A DNA stretch of 64,000 nucleotides from Platanthera guangdongensis (lineage: Eukaryota > Streptophyta > Magnoliopsida > Asparagales > Orchidaceae): assembly GCA_039583875.1 (NCBI GenBank), contig CM077147.1, forward strand, positions 161,385,866-161,449,865, read 5' to 3'. The notes under the pieces were generated by a model that worked only from the letters and a program-made list of their open reading frames with translations, did no database searches and was not told the origin of the DNA. Positions 12,401-24,516 of this stretch are shown here, one piece after another (within the stretch, counting starts at the first letter, position 1; every line of letters starts with the position of its first letter). A program made the translations under genes and the position numbers.

Positions 12401-12618
12401 TTGTCTTGCAATCCTTCCATATAAGCCAATTTTGTAATGGAGACTATGTCATTTGTAATCATACCATAGCCTTTGGTAACTACTTTATCTGAACCACCAA
12501 AAATGACTTTGGGTCCATTCCTCACTGGAGTGTAGTCTTTCAGATGACTTCTTGTTCCAGTCATGTGTCTGGAACATCCAATGTCCAAGTACCATATTGG
12601 CATTTGTGGGTACTTGGA
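9469..12618 (-). pseudogene. Copia pol, element 2 (protease-integrase-RT-RNase H), broken
   Basis: The parts in order are a protease in which DSG has become DIG (12574-12585), the GAG-pre-integrase and zinc region (about 12050-12250), an integrase core with D, D, E present in HMDLFVP, RSDHDTEF and NGIVERK (11674-12000), a linker (11002-11614), RT with YVDD (10405-10416), and RNase H ending at a TAG (9469-9471). Stops fall, among other places, after FAKLM (10348), after FELIRY (9928) and in the RNase H tail. Loss of the protease Ser and the many stops mean this copy cannot make its own enzymes. It is clearly related to element 1 pol in the RT and protease regions. Confidence 0.8.
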
Positions 12619-12637
12619 CTATCCTGCAATCACAGAT

Positions 12638-15185
12638 TTAGTTTACCTTAGGTACCCAAAAGGATTTGGGTCTTTGATTTTTGTTAGCATAAAACTGAAC
12701 ACTTCTTCCTATAGCAGCCTTGACAGGAAGTCTCAACTTTGCACTTAGCACACTGGGGTTGTGCTAACAGTCTATGGCAAAGTGTCCCATCTTACCACAA
12801 CAACAACACTCATGAATATTTTATCTTCTCTTTTGAACAACCATAGATGTATGTAAACCATCAGCCCTTTTCTGTTCATAAGGAAGTGTAGCAACCCTCT
12901 TCCTATTTCTTTCAGCAAGAATCTAGCTGAAAGCTAGCTTGTCAGTATGTACACTTGGTTTATTCTGATTTACAGCAACAAATGTATTTTTTGCAGCTAA
13001 CATGGTGTTGATATTATCGAAAATAGCCAAGTGAGGCTTACTTGTAGTCTTGCTCACGACCTTACTCTTTACAGAAGGAACTTAGGAGGTGGCCACTCCA
13101 TGATCCTTGAGAATGAGTGCTGGAGCACCAAACACAAATGGTCCATGATGGGTCATTTGAATTTCTTCATGGGGAGCCTTCAATGCACTCAACCTCATGC
13201 CCATTCTTCTTTAATTGTAATGTACACTTGTACTCTTACAAGAAGAACTTCCATTCTTCTAGTGACCATATATGTTGTCATGGTCATACCTGTTAGAAGG
13301 GAGAATAACCTTCAGAAAGGTGGTCTGAGGCACAACTGGATTCTTTCCTTTCCTTTTGGTATCGGCAGCCCTAATACTCCACTTGAACCCCAATCCACTC
13401 TTATAATTTTGAGAGGTGAAAGAGTCAATCAGTAGCAGCACTGTCTTGGACTTGGAAAACCCAGCCAATAGTATCCTCTCTTTGAGGAGCTTCACTTCAA
13501 GATCCTTGATGATCTTTTTTTCTAGCTAATGGTGTCTATTTGGATGATAGAGATCGTTTTCAACTGACTAACTTCTCTCCTCATCTAGGCTAGCAGAGAA
13601 GTTTACTCAGACTATAAGGAAGTAGCTTGCTATAGAGATGTAATCTCTTCAGCTTGTCTCTTGATAAGATTCTTGCTCTTTTTCAGAGCTTCCAGGATAG
13701 CACTATATTTGTCAATCAATTGATTGACATCCTTATCAGATTCTAATCCATCATCCTCAATATATGAAGTGGATGCCTCAGAGTCTGAGCTAGTCTCATA
13801 AACAGAAGGAGAGCTGGGGGGAGAGAGTACCTCATCAGGAACAAATATGTCCTAATTATCTTTAGTTAATTCCATTAGGCTGAACTCTTCATCATCATCA
13901 CAGTCACTATCAACAGAGGAAAGTGGTGCTCTTATTCCAATTATGGTAGCAGGAAGATCATCCTCCTCTTCAATGGAAATAAGACCAATATAGGCCTCTT
14001 CTTCTTCTGATTCTGAAGACTTAAAATCACTGTGTGACAATCAAGACTTCTTCTTAGCCAAGAAGCTCTTGTCAACATTCTTGTCCTTATGATGCTTTTT
14101 GTCATCAGACTTCTTGTTCTCCTTCGTCTTAACTAGACAGTCACCAATGATATGTCCATACCTGTTACAACAATAGCAAACCACATTAGTCTTAAAGTGT
14201 TTGTGCTATTTAGATTCATACCTTTCCCAGAGGGGTCTTTTCTAGACTTCTCTAGGTTGGCATATGGCTTTCTGGAGGTAGAGCTAGAAGAGCCCATGTT
14301 CTTCCGATATATCCTCCTGCTTAGCATCTTCTTGAACTGTTTGGAGAACAAGGTAAGTTCTCCATCTGACAGCTCATCTTCTTAAGTGCTAGAACCTGAG
14401 AATTTCGACTCAGCCTCCCTTCTTGGAGGAGAAGAAATCTTCTCCCTACTTCTTATTGTGGCCTCATCTTTGAAGGCCATGGTCTTCTATTTGTTGAAGG
14501 ACTTGACAACATCCTCTTCATCTCTTCTGGAGTTTAGCTGCAGTTCATGTGACAATAGCTTCCCAAATAGATTTTGGGGCAGTATATTGGCCAAGTTGCC
14601 AACTTCCCTGATGACAAAGATCTTGATATCTCATTCTTTATTGAGAGATCTCAAGAGCTTGTTATTTAACTCATAGTTGGTGAACTGTCTGCCATAAGTG
14701 ATCAGACTGCTCACAATCTTAAAGAACTTCTAATAACACTCAGCTATAGAGTCCTTCTTGCTTTTCTTAAATATCTCATACTGTTGATTAAGGAGGGATT
14801 TTCTGCCATCCCTGAGTTCCTCTATCCCTTCCATATTGATAATCAGTGAATCTCACATCTCCATGATAATTTTGCAATGGACCAAGTTCTGGACTGTAGA
14901 ATCATCTATAGCACTCACAATAATATTCTAGACTCTCTTATCCATGGTGGCCAGAATCACTTCATCCTTAGTCATCTCTGTATATTTCTTGGGAGTCCGG
15001 ATATTGACATCTATAGAAGAGATCTTTATGGGAATGAAAGGTCCCTCTTGAACTGTAATGTAAATCCTAGGGTCTGAGGCTTCTATGAATAGCCTCACCC
15101 TCTCCTTATAGATCCCAAAATTATCCTTCCTACAAATAGAAAGTTTCATAGAACCCAACTCTTTGTATTTCTCACTTGAAGCCAT
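12638..15185 (-). pseudogene. Sirevirus gag, element 2, broken
   Basis: The likely start is ATG 15185 (MASSEKYKEL), placed like the element 1 start relative to the primer site. The N-terminal region (14928-15185) matches element 1 gag in spacing (DPR-, EGP-, EM-KDE). Two CCHC knuckles survive: C-Y-C-C-N-R-Y-G-H-IIGD-C (14137-14178) and CCCCGKMGHFAIDC (12767-12808). Multiple stops (the first at 14928) and frameshifts interrupt the rest, including the acidic region near 13850-14040. The end at 12638 is a TAA just before the protease, as in element 1. Confidence 0.75.
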
Positions 15186-15250
15186 AATGTTATGCTTCTT
15201 ACTGCCTTTGGAGATCTTATTCAAACTTTTAATCCCTTTTTGAACAACCT

Positions 15251-15263
15251 CACTTTGATATCA
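15251..15263 (-). other. Degenerate Met-tRNA primer binding site (element 2)
   Basis: The minus strand reads TGATATCAAAGTG, a mutated form of TGGTATCAGAGG, two bases from the end of LTR 2. Confidence 0.6.
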
Positions 15264-16071
15264 CTTGAAAGTATTTTCTAAGGGTAGCTAAACACCTAGA
15301 GGTGGGTGAATAGGTTTGTTTTAAATCTTTTTGAATCTTTTCAACTTTGAGCTTGAGTGTGTTTAAGTTAGAAGTTAGCTTTCAAGATTATAAAACAACA
15401 CACAAGATTTATAGTGGTTCCCCTATCTATGGTACATTCATTTCCCCCTTCATCTATCTAGTAGTATGTTAGATTCGGCTAACTCCTTCTTTATACTCGG
15501 CTCCTTGAGCTTACACCTCAGATCCCTCGGGATCTTACAACTCAGAGTTCAACAACTCCTACAACTCAGATCTTAACCAAGATCCTACCTTAGATCCACT
15601 CCAGGATCCTACCTCAGATCCACTCCAAGATCCTACCTCATATCCACTCCAGTACCCTACCTCAAAGTTCAACAACTCATACCTCAGACTTCTTCACAGT
15701 CCTAAACTCAGTCTTTATAATTCAGGCTAACAACTCAGATCTCATAGTGATCGTACAGGTTTGAGTACAGGTTTGATGAAACTGACTCTAGAGAAAAATC
15801 TCCCAATCTTCTTCCTAGATTGTTTAGAAAATAGTCCTTCACAGCAACAAGAAAGTATATCTTCATTATTATATCAGCTTGTGTTGTGAAGATCTTCTGT
15901 AGAGCTTTGCTCCTTCTTCAAGCTTGAGAAAATTTGAGTTCTTTGTAACAGGCTTGAAGTTAAATAGTTAAATTTATTGAGCTCTGCTGGCTGACTTTTG
16001 CAGAAAAAATTAGGGTTTAAGAAGTAGCCAAAAGTTCTTCAAAAATTCTTGCAAAGATTTACCCTGCTCTA

Positions 16072-16079
16072 CTTTTATA
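16072..16079 (-). promoter_or_regulatory. TATA box candidate of LTR 2
   Basis: TATAAAAG on the minus strand lies about 270 bp downstream of the palindrome array, the same order as in LTRs 1 and 3. Confidence 0.5.
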
Positions 16080-16349
16080 TGATGGCCATATCAACGAATT
16101 CATGTCTCTTTTAGAATGTGACATGGGCAGCTTTAATTGTTGATTTATCCCTGATAACTTTGTCAGAGAAGTACTACGTTCTTTGTATTTTAGTGCACTA
16201 TCTGCTTAATTTGAATTTAATAATGATGTCAGCATATTTGACGTTCCCCCTGTGGACTTAGAAAAAATCTTCCTGATAACTGGTACTGACATTGAGTGTA
16301 GTTGTGTGACTTAACAAATTAGTTGTAATCGGTTAAGTTCATAAGAGTT

Positions 16350-17025
16350 GAGTGAACACTCTTCACTCGACGCATTTATACTTAGCAGAATTCTCCCTTA
16401 TTGAAGAAGCATTAAGTGAATGTAGATCACTCAGCGCTTTTGACTTAACTTCTTTCTAAAGCAGGCGTTGAGTGAATTGCATTCACTCAACACATTTACA
16501 CTTTGACAGCTTCCCTTTCCGCAGGCGTTGATTGAATAGCCTTCACTTAACGCATTTACACTTCGCATAATTTCTGAGTAGGCGTTGAGTGAACTGCCTT
16601 TACTCAATGCATTTCCACTTGGACAAAATTTCCTGAGTAGGCGTTAAGTGAACTGCCTTAACTCAACGCATTTCCCCTTTGACAAATTTCCTGAGTAGGT
16701 GTTGAGTGAACTGCCTTCATTCAATGCTTTTGAACTTAGCTGAATTCTTTGAGCAGGAGTTGAGTGAACCTTCTTCACTCAACGCATTTGTACTTAGTTG
16801 AATTCTTTAAGCATGCATTGAGTGAACCTTCTTCACTCAATGCATGTGTACTTAGTTGAATTCTTTGAGCGGGAATTGAGTGAACCTTCCTCACAATCAA
16901 CGCATTTGTACTTAGCTAAATTTAAGTCCTGCTCCATTGAGGCTTTGAGGGACTGAATATCTGTCGACGCTTTTTGGCCTCTAGCACTGAGTGATGTGTG
17001 ATCACTCAACGCATTTGTACTTCGT
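16350..17025. repeat. Tandem ~60-bp hairpin units in LTR 2
   Basis: About ten units repeat the plan GCGTTGAGTGAA - short loop - TTCACTCAACGC - AT-rich spacer (ATTTRCACTT...CTGAGTAG). Each unit is an inverted repeat with 12-base arms. Successive starts near 16581, 16640 and 16699 give a period of about 59 bp. Units are diverged, which suggests an old array. Confidence 0.8.
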
Positions 17026-17215
17026 CAAATTACTGACTCTCCCAAGTGTTTTGTCTTCTGCCCAGCCAAACTTTTGACATATATAACCTGTCTAATCATT
17101 GAACAGTAGACTTCCTGCATATATAAATTCGAACATAATTCAAATATTTGCTTGTTTATGTTATTAACATATGAGCTTCTTCAAATCAGGGACATTGTAG
17201 TCAATGGACCCAACA

Positions 17216-17424
17216 CTGGGTTTGATCAAGAATACTTGCAGTGGTTGAAGATGAAATCTTTTGATGTTGAACACTAATCAATACTTTTACAGGACTTGGA
17301 AGAAAAAGTCATGAAGGATCTTGCGATTTTTCTCTGTATATGCCTTGTAAAGTTCTTCTCAAAGTTCTTATAAAATAGGGTTGTCTTCAAAATTTTCTAG
17401 TTCTTTTTATAAACTTGACTTGGT
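17216..17424. other. Unassigned spacer
   Basis: AT-rich sequence between LTR 2 and the SINE-like copy. I see no coding frame or repeat here. Confidence 0.4.
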
Positions 17425-17640
17425 GTAACGACCTAGGGAGGACCCCTAGCGCCGCCCGGCCCACCAGGTAGCCCAGGAACACATGGCACCAATGGTGGTA
17501 CAAACGGAATATACAAGGCCTGCAGGTCGTACACCCCAACCAACTCTCTGCGCCTATTTCTCAGCAGTGACTGGTTGTTGCCACGGGGTTTCGAACCCGC
17601 AACCATGATAAGACTCTCCAGCAAACAGAGCTCAAAGTCA
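17425..17640 (-). mobile_element. tRNA-derived SINE-like copy
   Basis: On the minus strand the 5' part carries a polymerase III box B (GGGTTCGAAACCCC, in 17580-17600) with an A-box-like AGCTC...GCTGG about 35 bp upstream. The unrelated 3' body ends CTAGGTCGTTAC. That 3' body (minus strand of 17425-17520) recurs on the plus strand at 40691-40786 inside the LARD. A tRNA gene is unlikely because the sequence after box B does not complete an acceptor stem. The 5' edge is approximate. Confidence 0.55.
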
Positions 17641-17849
17641 TTTGTGATAATCAATAGTCCCTCAAAGGTTTTTAAAATCCTTTTGAGTGTTACCCAATGT
17701 GCACTACTCGGATTGCAATACATCTACTTAATCTGCCTACGATATAAGATATGTCAGGCCCGATGTTATTAACAATATAAAATAGCGATCCTATAAGTTT
17801 TTCATATCTATGTTGATCAATAGGGTCACCAAAATTTTTTACAAAGTTT

Positions 17850-20800
17850 TATACTAGCGTCATAAGGTGTAGAGGTATGTGTGAAATCATATAGACAAAA
17901 TTTATATAATATTTTCTCGATTAAGTGAGAAAGTTATAATGATACACTTGTATCAGTTTTATCTAGTTTCATACCTAAGTTGACGTTAGGTTCTCCTAAA
18001 TGTTTCATAGAAAAATTAGATAATATATGATTTTTAATATCATTAACAATTTTAAATTAAGTTCCAAATATTAAATGTCATTTACATAAACACAAAACAA
18101 AAAAGTGGCATGTCCATCTTATTTTGCAAAGATGTATTTATCATATTCTATAGTTACAAATCCAAAGGATAATACAACGGAATCAAACTTTTGATGGCAT
18201 TCCTTTGAGGCATGTTTTAGTCCATAAAGGACATAAAAGTTTGCAAACTTTATGTTCTTGGTTCTTAACTATGAATCATTTGGGTTGAGACATGTACACT
18301 TCTTCATCTAAGCCTCCATTTAAGAATGAATTTTTTTACATCCATTTAATGAATGGTTAATTAATGAATCGAAAATAAGGCTATTAGCATATGAAGAGAT
18401 GTGATCCTAGCTACAAGGGCATAAGTATCTAACTAATCTATTCATTGCTTTCGAGCATAACCTTTAGCAACAAGGCAGGTCTTATACAATTCTATGGAGT
18501 CATCAAACTTATGTTTCTTCTTAATAATTCAACTACATCCTATGGCTAATTCTCTAGGAGGTAGATCAGTTAGAATCCAAATTTTATTTTCTAAAATAGT
18601 TAATTTAAATATTTATTACTTATTTGAAAAAGGTAGAGTCAGATGAGTTCATGGCTTCCTCGTATGAGTTAAGATATCCTTTAATTATATAAGTGAAGTA
18701 ATCCTCTCCAAAGGTTCTCTTATTCCTAACTCTTTTACTTTTTCAAGGTTCATCCATTCCATATTGTTCTATAAAAGAAGACAAATATGTAGAGCTACTA
18801 TAGGTTTGAGATGAGTTATTTAATTTTTATGAAAATTTATATTCAAAATAAACTACATCTCTAGAGTTTAGAATAATGTTATTAGATATCTCATTAATTT
18901 GGGAGTTAGTTATGAGAAATCTATTCAGACTATTGTGAGATGCATATCTTAGGAAAATAAAGTTTATAGTTTTAGGTCTTATCTTTTTTCTCTTGGGCTC
19001 AAGAATGTCTACCTCAGTTACACACACCCACACATAAATAATATGAAGGTTCTCAATTTGAATAATTCGTATGTGATTTTCTCATTATGTTTTGATGGAA
19101 TCCTGACAAAGACAATGGTAAGCAATGGTTCTTCCCAAAGATTTTTTAGAGAACTCGACTCGACAAACATGATATTGACCATGTTCATTAATGTCCAATT
19201 TTTTCGTTCAACTACAACAATCGATTGAGGTGAATATAAAGCGGTTACTTGTTAAATTATCCCTTGTTCTTTGCAAGATTGGATTATTTCGTTTGAAGTA
19301 TATTCTACACCTTGATTAAATCTAAGGATCTTAATGGAAGAACCTAATTACTTTTCTTCTTCAGCTTTGAAAATCTTAAAATATGAAAATATTTTGTCTT
19401 TAATAAATATATGTAATAATATTTGGTAAAGTAATCAATAGATGATAAAAAATATTTATTTCCACCTCTAGAAGATTGACCGTTTGAGTCACACATACGA
19501 GTGAATTAATTCTAAAGGCTTTAAAATTCTCTCAACCGATTTAAAAGTATTTCTAGAAAAGTTAGATTTTTCATAAATCTCACATTTAGCTCTTGGAGAA
19601 ATATTAATTTTTGGAATTAGAGATATCATTCTTTTCGTACAATCAGAATTATCATTTCCAAATCTAGCATAATAAAAATCTAATGAACTAGGAATCAAAT
19701 AAGATGAAATTTGATTAACATCCAAGAAAATAATTTAATTAGAATAATCCATCACAAATAAAATTTTTGCCAATAAAAACATCATTCATAATTATTACAA
19801 CTTTATTGGATTCCAATATAATCTTATATCCCTTCTTCGGAAGCAAAGATCTTCTTACTATAATCTTCCTAACTCTTTACATAGAGGACGTCATGCAAGT
19901 CCAGTGTACTCCTGGATGTCAACCTAAAATCAACTCGCCCACGTCTAAGGATTTATGTCAAAGATGTATCTGAGAAGATCACGCCTCCTCCATTAATGAA
20001 TGTTTTTTCTAGAATCAAGCCATAAATTTGATGAACAAGTGAGAAGAAGACTAACAGTATAATCTAACCTGATTATAGGTTGATTTGATGCTTAGATCAT
20101 GTTGGCATGAGGCTTGACCTCATAAGATTTGCCAGTCACCAGTTCTGTCTTCTTGTAGAAGTAGTTGGTAGACAGATGATTTGTAAGGACATAGATGAAG
20201 CACCATTTCCCTTTACATGGGTTTTGATTGGAAGGACCAAATTTAGGATGATTGAGTTTCTGATGGAGGGAACCTGGATGGAAAGGTTTCTTTTAGTTCT
20301 TACCCTTGGGTTTAAAGTGATTGTGAGAGTTGAAGTTATCAAAAAAATTCAGTGAGATTGACTTTAGGATCATGGACTTTGAAATTCTTGTTTTTTATAT
20401 TCTTCATCTATGTAGATAGCATTTTGGATTTAAAAATAAGGTTGGATTGGTCATGTCTAAGCCTATTAGAAAAGTCAAATCATGAAGCTGGAAGAGAATC
20501 TATAATACATACTACTAAATAATTTTTTGATATGATTGAGCATCGGCTCAAATCTTAGATAACATTTCATCAAGTTGGTGGAGTTGAGCATTGATAGGCT
20601 TGAAGAAACCAATTTTGAATTTGTGGAGATTTAAGACATTGTAGTGTTCTATACATGCATTGTCGATGTTACAGTGTGCTTGAAGACATACCATAATTCT
20701 TTCATTGCACTATGTTGGAGGAAAACATCGTAAGGTTGTCAGTTCGAGCACTAAGAATTCAGTGGCAACAATGATATTCTATATTTACCAAATATTTGTA

Positions 20801-20900
20801 AGAAGTACGCCTAACACATATTCTAGTGGTGTTTGCCTAGGAGATGATGACGAAGGGAGGAGGCAATTGTTGTTGCAGCACTATTAAGGTTTCAATTTCT
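17850..20900 (-). pseudogene. Ancient Ty1/copia element remnant
   Basis: Conceptual reading of the minus strand with frame changes recovers copia motifs: an integrase stretch near 19150-19350 (a PYSPQ-like region followed by VVERKN and NLWEE), an RT stretch near 18050-18260 (KVCKL, FDSVVLSFGF, EYDK, then a degenerate VDD-type site), and gag-like sequence near 20100-20700. There is no open frame longer than about 80 codons and AT content is high, so this is far older than elements 1-3. No LTR could be recognised. Lineage within copia is uncertain; it is not obviously a Sirevirus. Confidence 0.6.
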
Positions 20901-21806
20901 ATAAGTGGATTATCAAATATGAAAGATAGAAAACTTGAAGTATTTAACCAATATTCTACTTGGGCTTACCAACGACAAAAATTATTTTTGTTATATTTTT
21001 CAAGTTTGATCCAAACAAGGTTATCAGATATTGAAGTCATTTGTAATTGCTGAAATTTAAAACACATATAATAAATTACAATACTAATTTAAAAGAAAAC
21101 AGACAAAATCATTTTAAATATTGGATTTTATTATCTTGTTTTTTTGGACTTCCATAGAATATTGAATGACAAGTTCTCGTTGGTACTGGTTTGTTGGATG
21201 ATAGCTCAATAACAAGATCACAAGAAATTAAATGATGTGGAAAACAACTTATTTCGATTGTTTGAATATTTGTCTTTGTTCCTAAAAAATATATAATTTT
21301 TTGTTTTTTAGAAACAATTAATATTATAATATCAAGTCCTAAAAACAAGATTGTAAAGAAACCTTAAAAATAGAAAGATTAAGAGATTAGAATAATATAA
21401 TTTTGAATCATGTCTGGATAAGATATGTGATCACTACCCTAAAAAAATTGCACCTCCATTCAACAGAGCTTTCAACTGATGCTCACTCCTCTAAAGTACA
21501 TCACACATTTAAATCCGAAAACTCTGATATGTGCGGACACCAAAGAAGCGCAAAACACTAAAACTCTCACTTGATGAAGCCAACATTAAGAAAGCAAAAA
21601 ACGCTAGAGCAAGATCGTGTGAGAATTAAGAGTAACTGAACGAACTCAGAAATGATTCAAAAAAAATCCCCCTATATAAGAGTCGCATAAGATTGCAAGT
21701 AATAATCATGCAATTAATTACCAACAAATAATAAGTTAATTGTGTCATGCATGAAAATACTTTTGATTTCCAACATAAAAGATTAATGAGGCAAGATGCA
21801 TATTTA
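20901..21806. other. AT-rich region, nothing recognised
   Basis: Long A/T runs and only very short frames. It may be more of the old copia element or neutral spacer. Confidence 0.4.
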
Positions 21807-21936
21807 GGCTTCGTTTGGAAGGACTTATTTTCACCGGTCAAGCGGTTACGACCGCATGAACTAGATTTTAATTATGGCCCGATTCATGCGGTCGTAACCA
21901 CTTGACCGGTGAAAATAAGTCCCCCAAAACGGAGCC
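21807..21936. mobile_element. Tourist-like (PIF/Harbinger) MITE
   Basis: A 130-bp fold-back element with arms of about 55 bases. It starts GGCTTCGTTTGG and ends with the inverse of GGCTCCGTTTTGG. The arms share GACTTATTTTCACCGGTCAA and CGGTTACGACCGCATGAA-like sequence. The flanks are TTA (21804-21806) and TTA (21937-21939), the 3-bp target duplication typical of Tourist/Harbinger elements. It has no coding capacity and would depend on a transposase supplied elsewhere. Confidence 0.8.
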
Positions 21937-21939
21937 TTA

Positions 21940-22189
21940 ATCACACAGAAAAAGCTCGCACATAAACCAACATTAGTCAATTTCAAAACAACGCACATAA
22001 AAGAAAACTAGCACGTCGAGAAAATGAGAAGTACATACGTTGAATTGTAGATGGTTGAAATCGAAGTACATCAATACTTTGCACGATAGAAAATGTAGAA
22101 ATGCAATTGATGCATAGACTCGACGTGCGTTGAATATTGCTCATCATACGTCAAATACTATTCGACGCACATCAATTAATATTTTCAAA
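21940..22189. other. Short region with scattered CGACG/CGTCG half-palindromes
   Basis: It repeats words such as ACGTTGAA, CGACGTGCGTTGA and TCGACGCACATCAA in both orientations. This resembles the Sirevirus promoter arrays but is too short and irregular to assign. Confidence 0.3.
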
Positions 22190-23492
22190 GCATGGAATTT
22201 GAGCTCTCGTGAGTTTGCGGTGAGTTTGAGGTGTTCCTTCGGGTAGACATGAATAGTCCCCGTTGTGTACATGTAGAGTCCGTAATCGAGAACGGACATA
22301 GGCATGATGTGTGAAGCCTACCCGGATAAGTTGGTCTGGATCGGTGATGTTGCATTGCATAAGGGCCAGAGAAGACTCTGTGCGAATGGTTGTTTTTTGG
22401 GTTTTCTACTTGGTAGATTGCAACAGGGAGCCTTGGGGATTAACTCCAAGGTACACCCGAAAAACTGGGTAGATGTGTGATACTACCAACATGGTGGCCT
22501 AGGAGCCAACTTGAACATAACCGGGTTATGAAGTGTGTAACGGAAATGGGACTCAGAGAAGTTTGACCCGCGCATATGGCTTAAATTGTTGTTGTGATGT
22601 GATCATGGGTTAGGCGGAACCGTACCCATTCTACGACGTCCGGTTGGAGCCGTTGGCATAGATGAGGGTCTTAGGCGGTCTATGGCTTAAAATGACGTGA
22701 CCAATTCCTGAAAGACAAATGCTCATAGTTTGGCCGTCAAAGTGGCGGTGGTGGGACCGAAATGTCTATGGCTTTAATTGACGTGACATTGAGCGGTTCA
22801 CCAAGAATGTGCCCTGAGTGCACGGGGCGTGTGGTCGTGCGTGCCAACGCCTGTGGTGAAATGTATATATATACTGCTTGGTTATTGATGAGTCCATGTT
22901 TTATACCTATTTTCGGACTCATCTGGGCTAGTTTTCACACGTTTGCACTTCACTTTTAGTTCATTATCATTTATATTTCATCCTGTCTTTATTTCCATAG
23001 GAAGTGCACATTTATGCCCGTGGTTGTGTAGTTTGTTATTTTTATAGTTTGTACTCCCTTTTGTGATTGTCTGGAATGTCTGCACAGATTAGTGGTTGGT
23101 TTTTCCTTTCGGTACAGGGATCGTGTGTGTGTTCCGGGATGGTGGTGAAACAGGAATACTGTGCACGATCATGGGATCTAATGCGCACGACCACTGGTCG
23201 TGCGCCCCCGATCGTGCGCACTGCTCTTCGTTTTCCAGAATCGGTCTGGGGTAAGCGCACGATCACTGGACATTTTGCGCACGACCACTGGTCGTGCGCC
23301 ACTGATCGTGTGTATTGATTCCTCTTTTCTGGAGTCCTGTCTGGGTAATCGCATGATCATTGGACTAGGTGCGCACGACCACTGGTCGTGCGCCACTTCT
23401 CGTGTGCATTATCCCAGTTCTTCTTCCTGATATTCCCTTCAAGTGCGCACGAGCATAGGACATAGCGCGCACGACCACTGGTCGTGTGCCTG
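22190..23492 (+). repeat. LTR fragment H (gypsy-like), cut by LTR 3
   Basis: No coding frame. A TATATATATA box on the plus strand (22864-22873) is followed by a short hairpin, GATGAGTCC...GGACTCATC (22887-22923), and then by an array of 23-bp palindromes. This promoter-plus-leader arrangement suggests an LTR. Its right end is cut by the start of LTR 3 at 23493. The left end is a guess, and family assignment is weak. Confidence 0.4.
23183..23490. repeat. ~94-bp tandem units carrying a 23-bp palindrome
   Basis: GCGCACGACC-N3-GGTCGTGCGC occurs at 23183, 23277, 23371 and 23467 (the last with one change). Between them are looser copies of GCACGATC-ACTGG and CAGAATCGGTCTGG-type sequence. The array ends a few bases before LTR 3. 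Confidence 0.85.
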
Positions 23493-24355
23493 TGAAAGAT
23501 ATGGTACCTAAACACCTAGAGGGGGGGGTGAATAGGTGACCTAATCCTTGATCTAAATTCTTTGTTGGCAGTCAACAGTTTATAATACAGATTTCTGAAT
23601 AAGTTATCACAGCACACAGCAATTCTCAACACAGTACAATCACAGCACAGAATACACAAGATTTTATAGTGGTTCCCCAATCTTTGGGTACATCCACTTT
23701 CCCCCTTCGCCTATCTAGCAGTGTACTAGATTCGGCCAAACTTCTCCACTAACTCAGAACCAAACTAGGTTCCTACCTCAGGCCCAAAGCCTTACACTCA
23801 GCCAAAAGGCCTACACTCAGCCACCCAGGCCTACACTCAGCCAATTAAGGCCTACACTCAGAGTTCTTCAACTCCTACACTCAGGCAACAAGCCCTACCC
23901 TCAGCCTTTATAAAATAGGCTTACAATCACTCAGATCCAATGGATCTTACAAGATGTAATTGAAATAAAATTGCTAACTCTACAACTCAGAAAAGATGAG
24001 AGAAGTTAGAATTTCTTGAAGAGTTCTTGGAAGAACTCAGCTTGATCCAAACTGACTTAGCTTTCTTCAAAGCTTCTTGAGTAGAACTGAATTAGTCTGA
24101 ATCTTCTGCTTCTTGAAATCCAGATGACTCTGAATTCTTCTTCTCAGCCTTAGTTCCAAAGACTGAATTCTTGGATGGAGCTCTCTCTCTCTCCAACTTC
24201 TTAGATCTGCAGTTGGACTGCCTGATCTTCTTGTGTTGATCCTCTATGTATCACTTCTTGATTTAATCTGATCAACACTTCAATTATTCTCACAACAAGT
24301 AATGATTGTGAACAACTTAACCACTTAACTACTTTATTCTGTAAACTTTGGGTGC

Positions 24356-24365
24356 CTATTTATAG
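24356..24365 (-). promoter_or_regulatory. TATA box of LTR 3
   Basis: CCTATAAATAGG-type sequence on the minus strand, about 150 bp downstream of the palindrome array. The TATA box before the third ORF of element 3 (28711-28719) matches it closely. Confidence 0.6.
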
Positions 24366-24516
24366 GCTTCCTTATGGTAACCGGCTGATCCGGTTTATAA
24401 CAGACTTTTGACTTCTTTGACAGTTGCTGTAGACCGGCTGGATTGGCAGCTGTCATGTCAACCAGTCACTTCTTGAAATCTCACTTACTGTCAGTTAGTG
24501 TCGAGACTTTCTGTTC

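Larger units (their letters stand above)
6895..17215 (-). mobile_element. Sirevirus-like Ty1/copia element 2, decayed
   Basis: Minus-strand order is 5' LTR (15266-17215), degenerate primer site, gag, pol, a leader with a TATA box, a third ORF and a purine tract at 6895-6911. The 3' LTR position is filled by LTR 1, which does not match LTR 2 outside the conserved edges. Every coding part carries stops or frameshifts. The proteins are recognisably related to element 1 but clearly diverged, so the two are different families of one clade. Confidence 0.8.
15266..17215 (-). repeat. LTR 2: 5' LTR of element 2
   Basis: It begins TGAAAG and ends CCCAACA on the plus strand. It shares with LTRs 1 and 3 the block TTTATAGTGGTTCCCC (15408-15423), a CT-rich TTTCCCCCTTC stretch and the terminal AGCTTCTTCAAATCAGG. 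The middle holds a TATA box (16072-16079) and a hairpin-unit array (16350-17025). Confidence 0.75.

Noticed and set aside
17575..17640. tRNA gene
   Set aside because: Box B is good but no acceptor stem or full cloverleaf can be drawn; sequence continues into a SINE-like body shared with the LARD.
17433..17723. Gly/Pro-ending 96-codon minus-strand frame
   Set aside because: It lies within the SINE-like copy and has no protein similarity I recognise.
22887..22923. Hammerhead ribozyme, as in retrozymes (TGATGAGTCC...GGAC)
   Set aside because: The GAAA of the catalytic core after stem II is absent; the sequence forms a plain 9-base hairpin.
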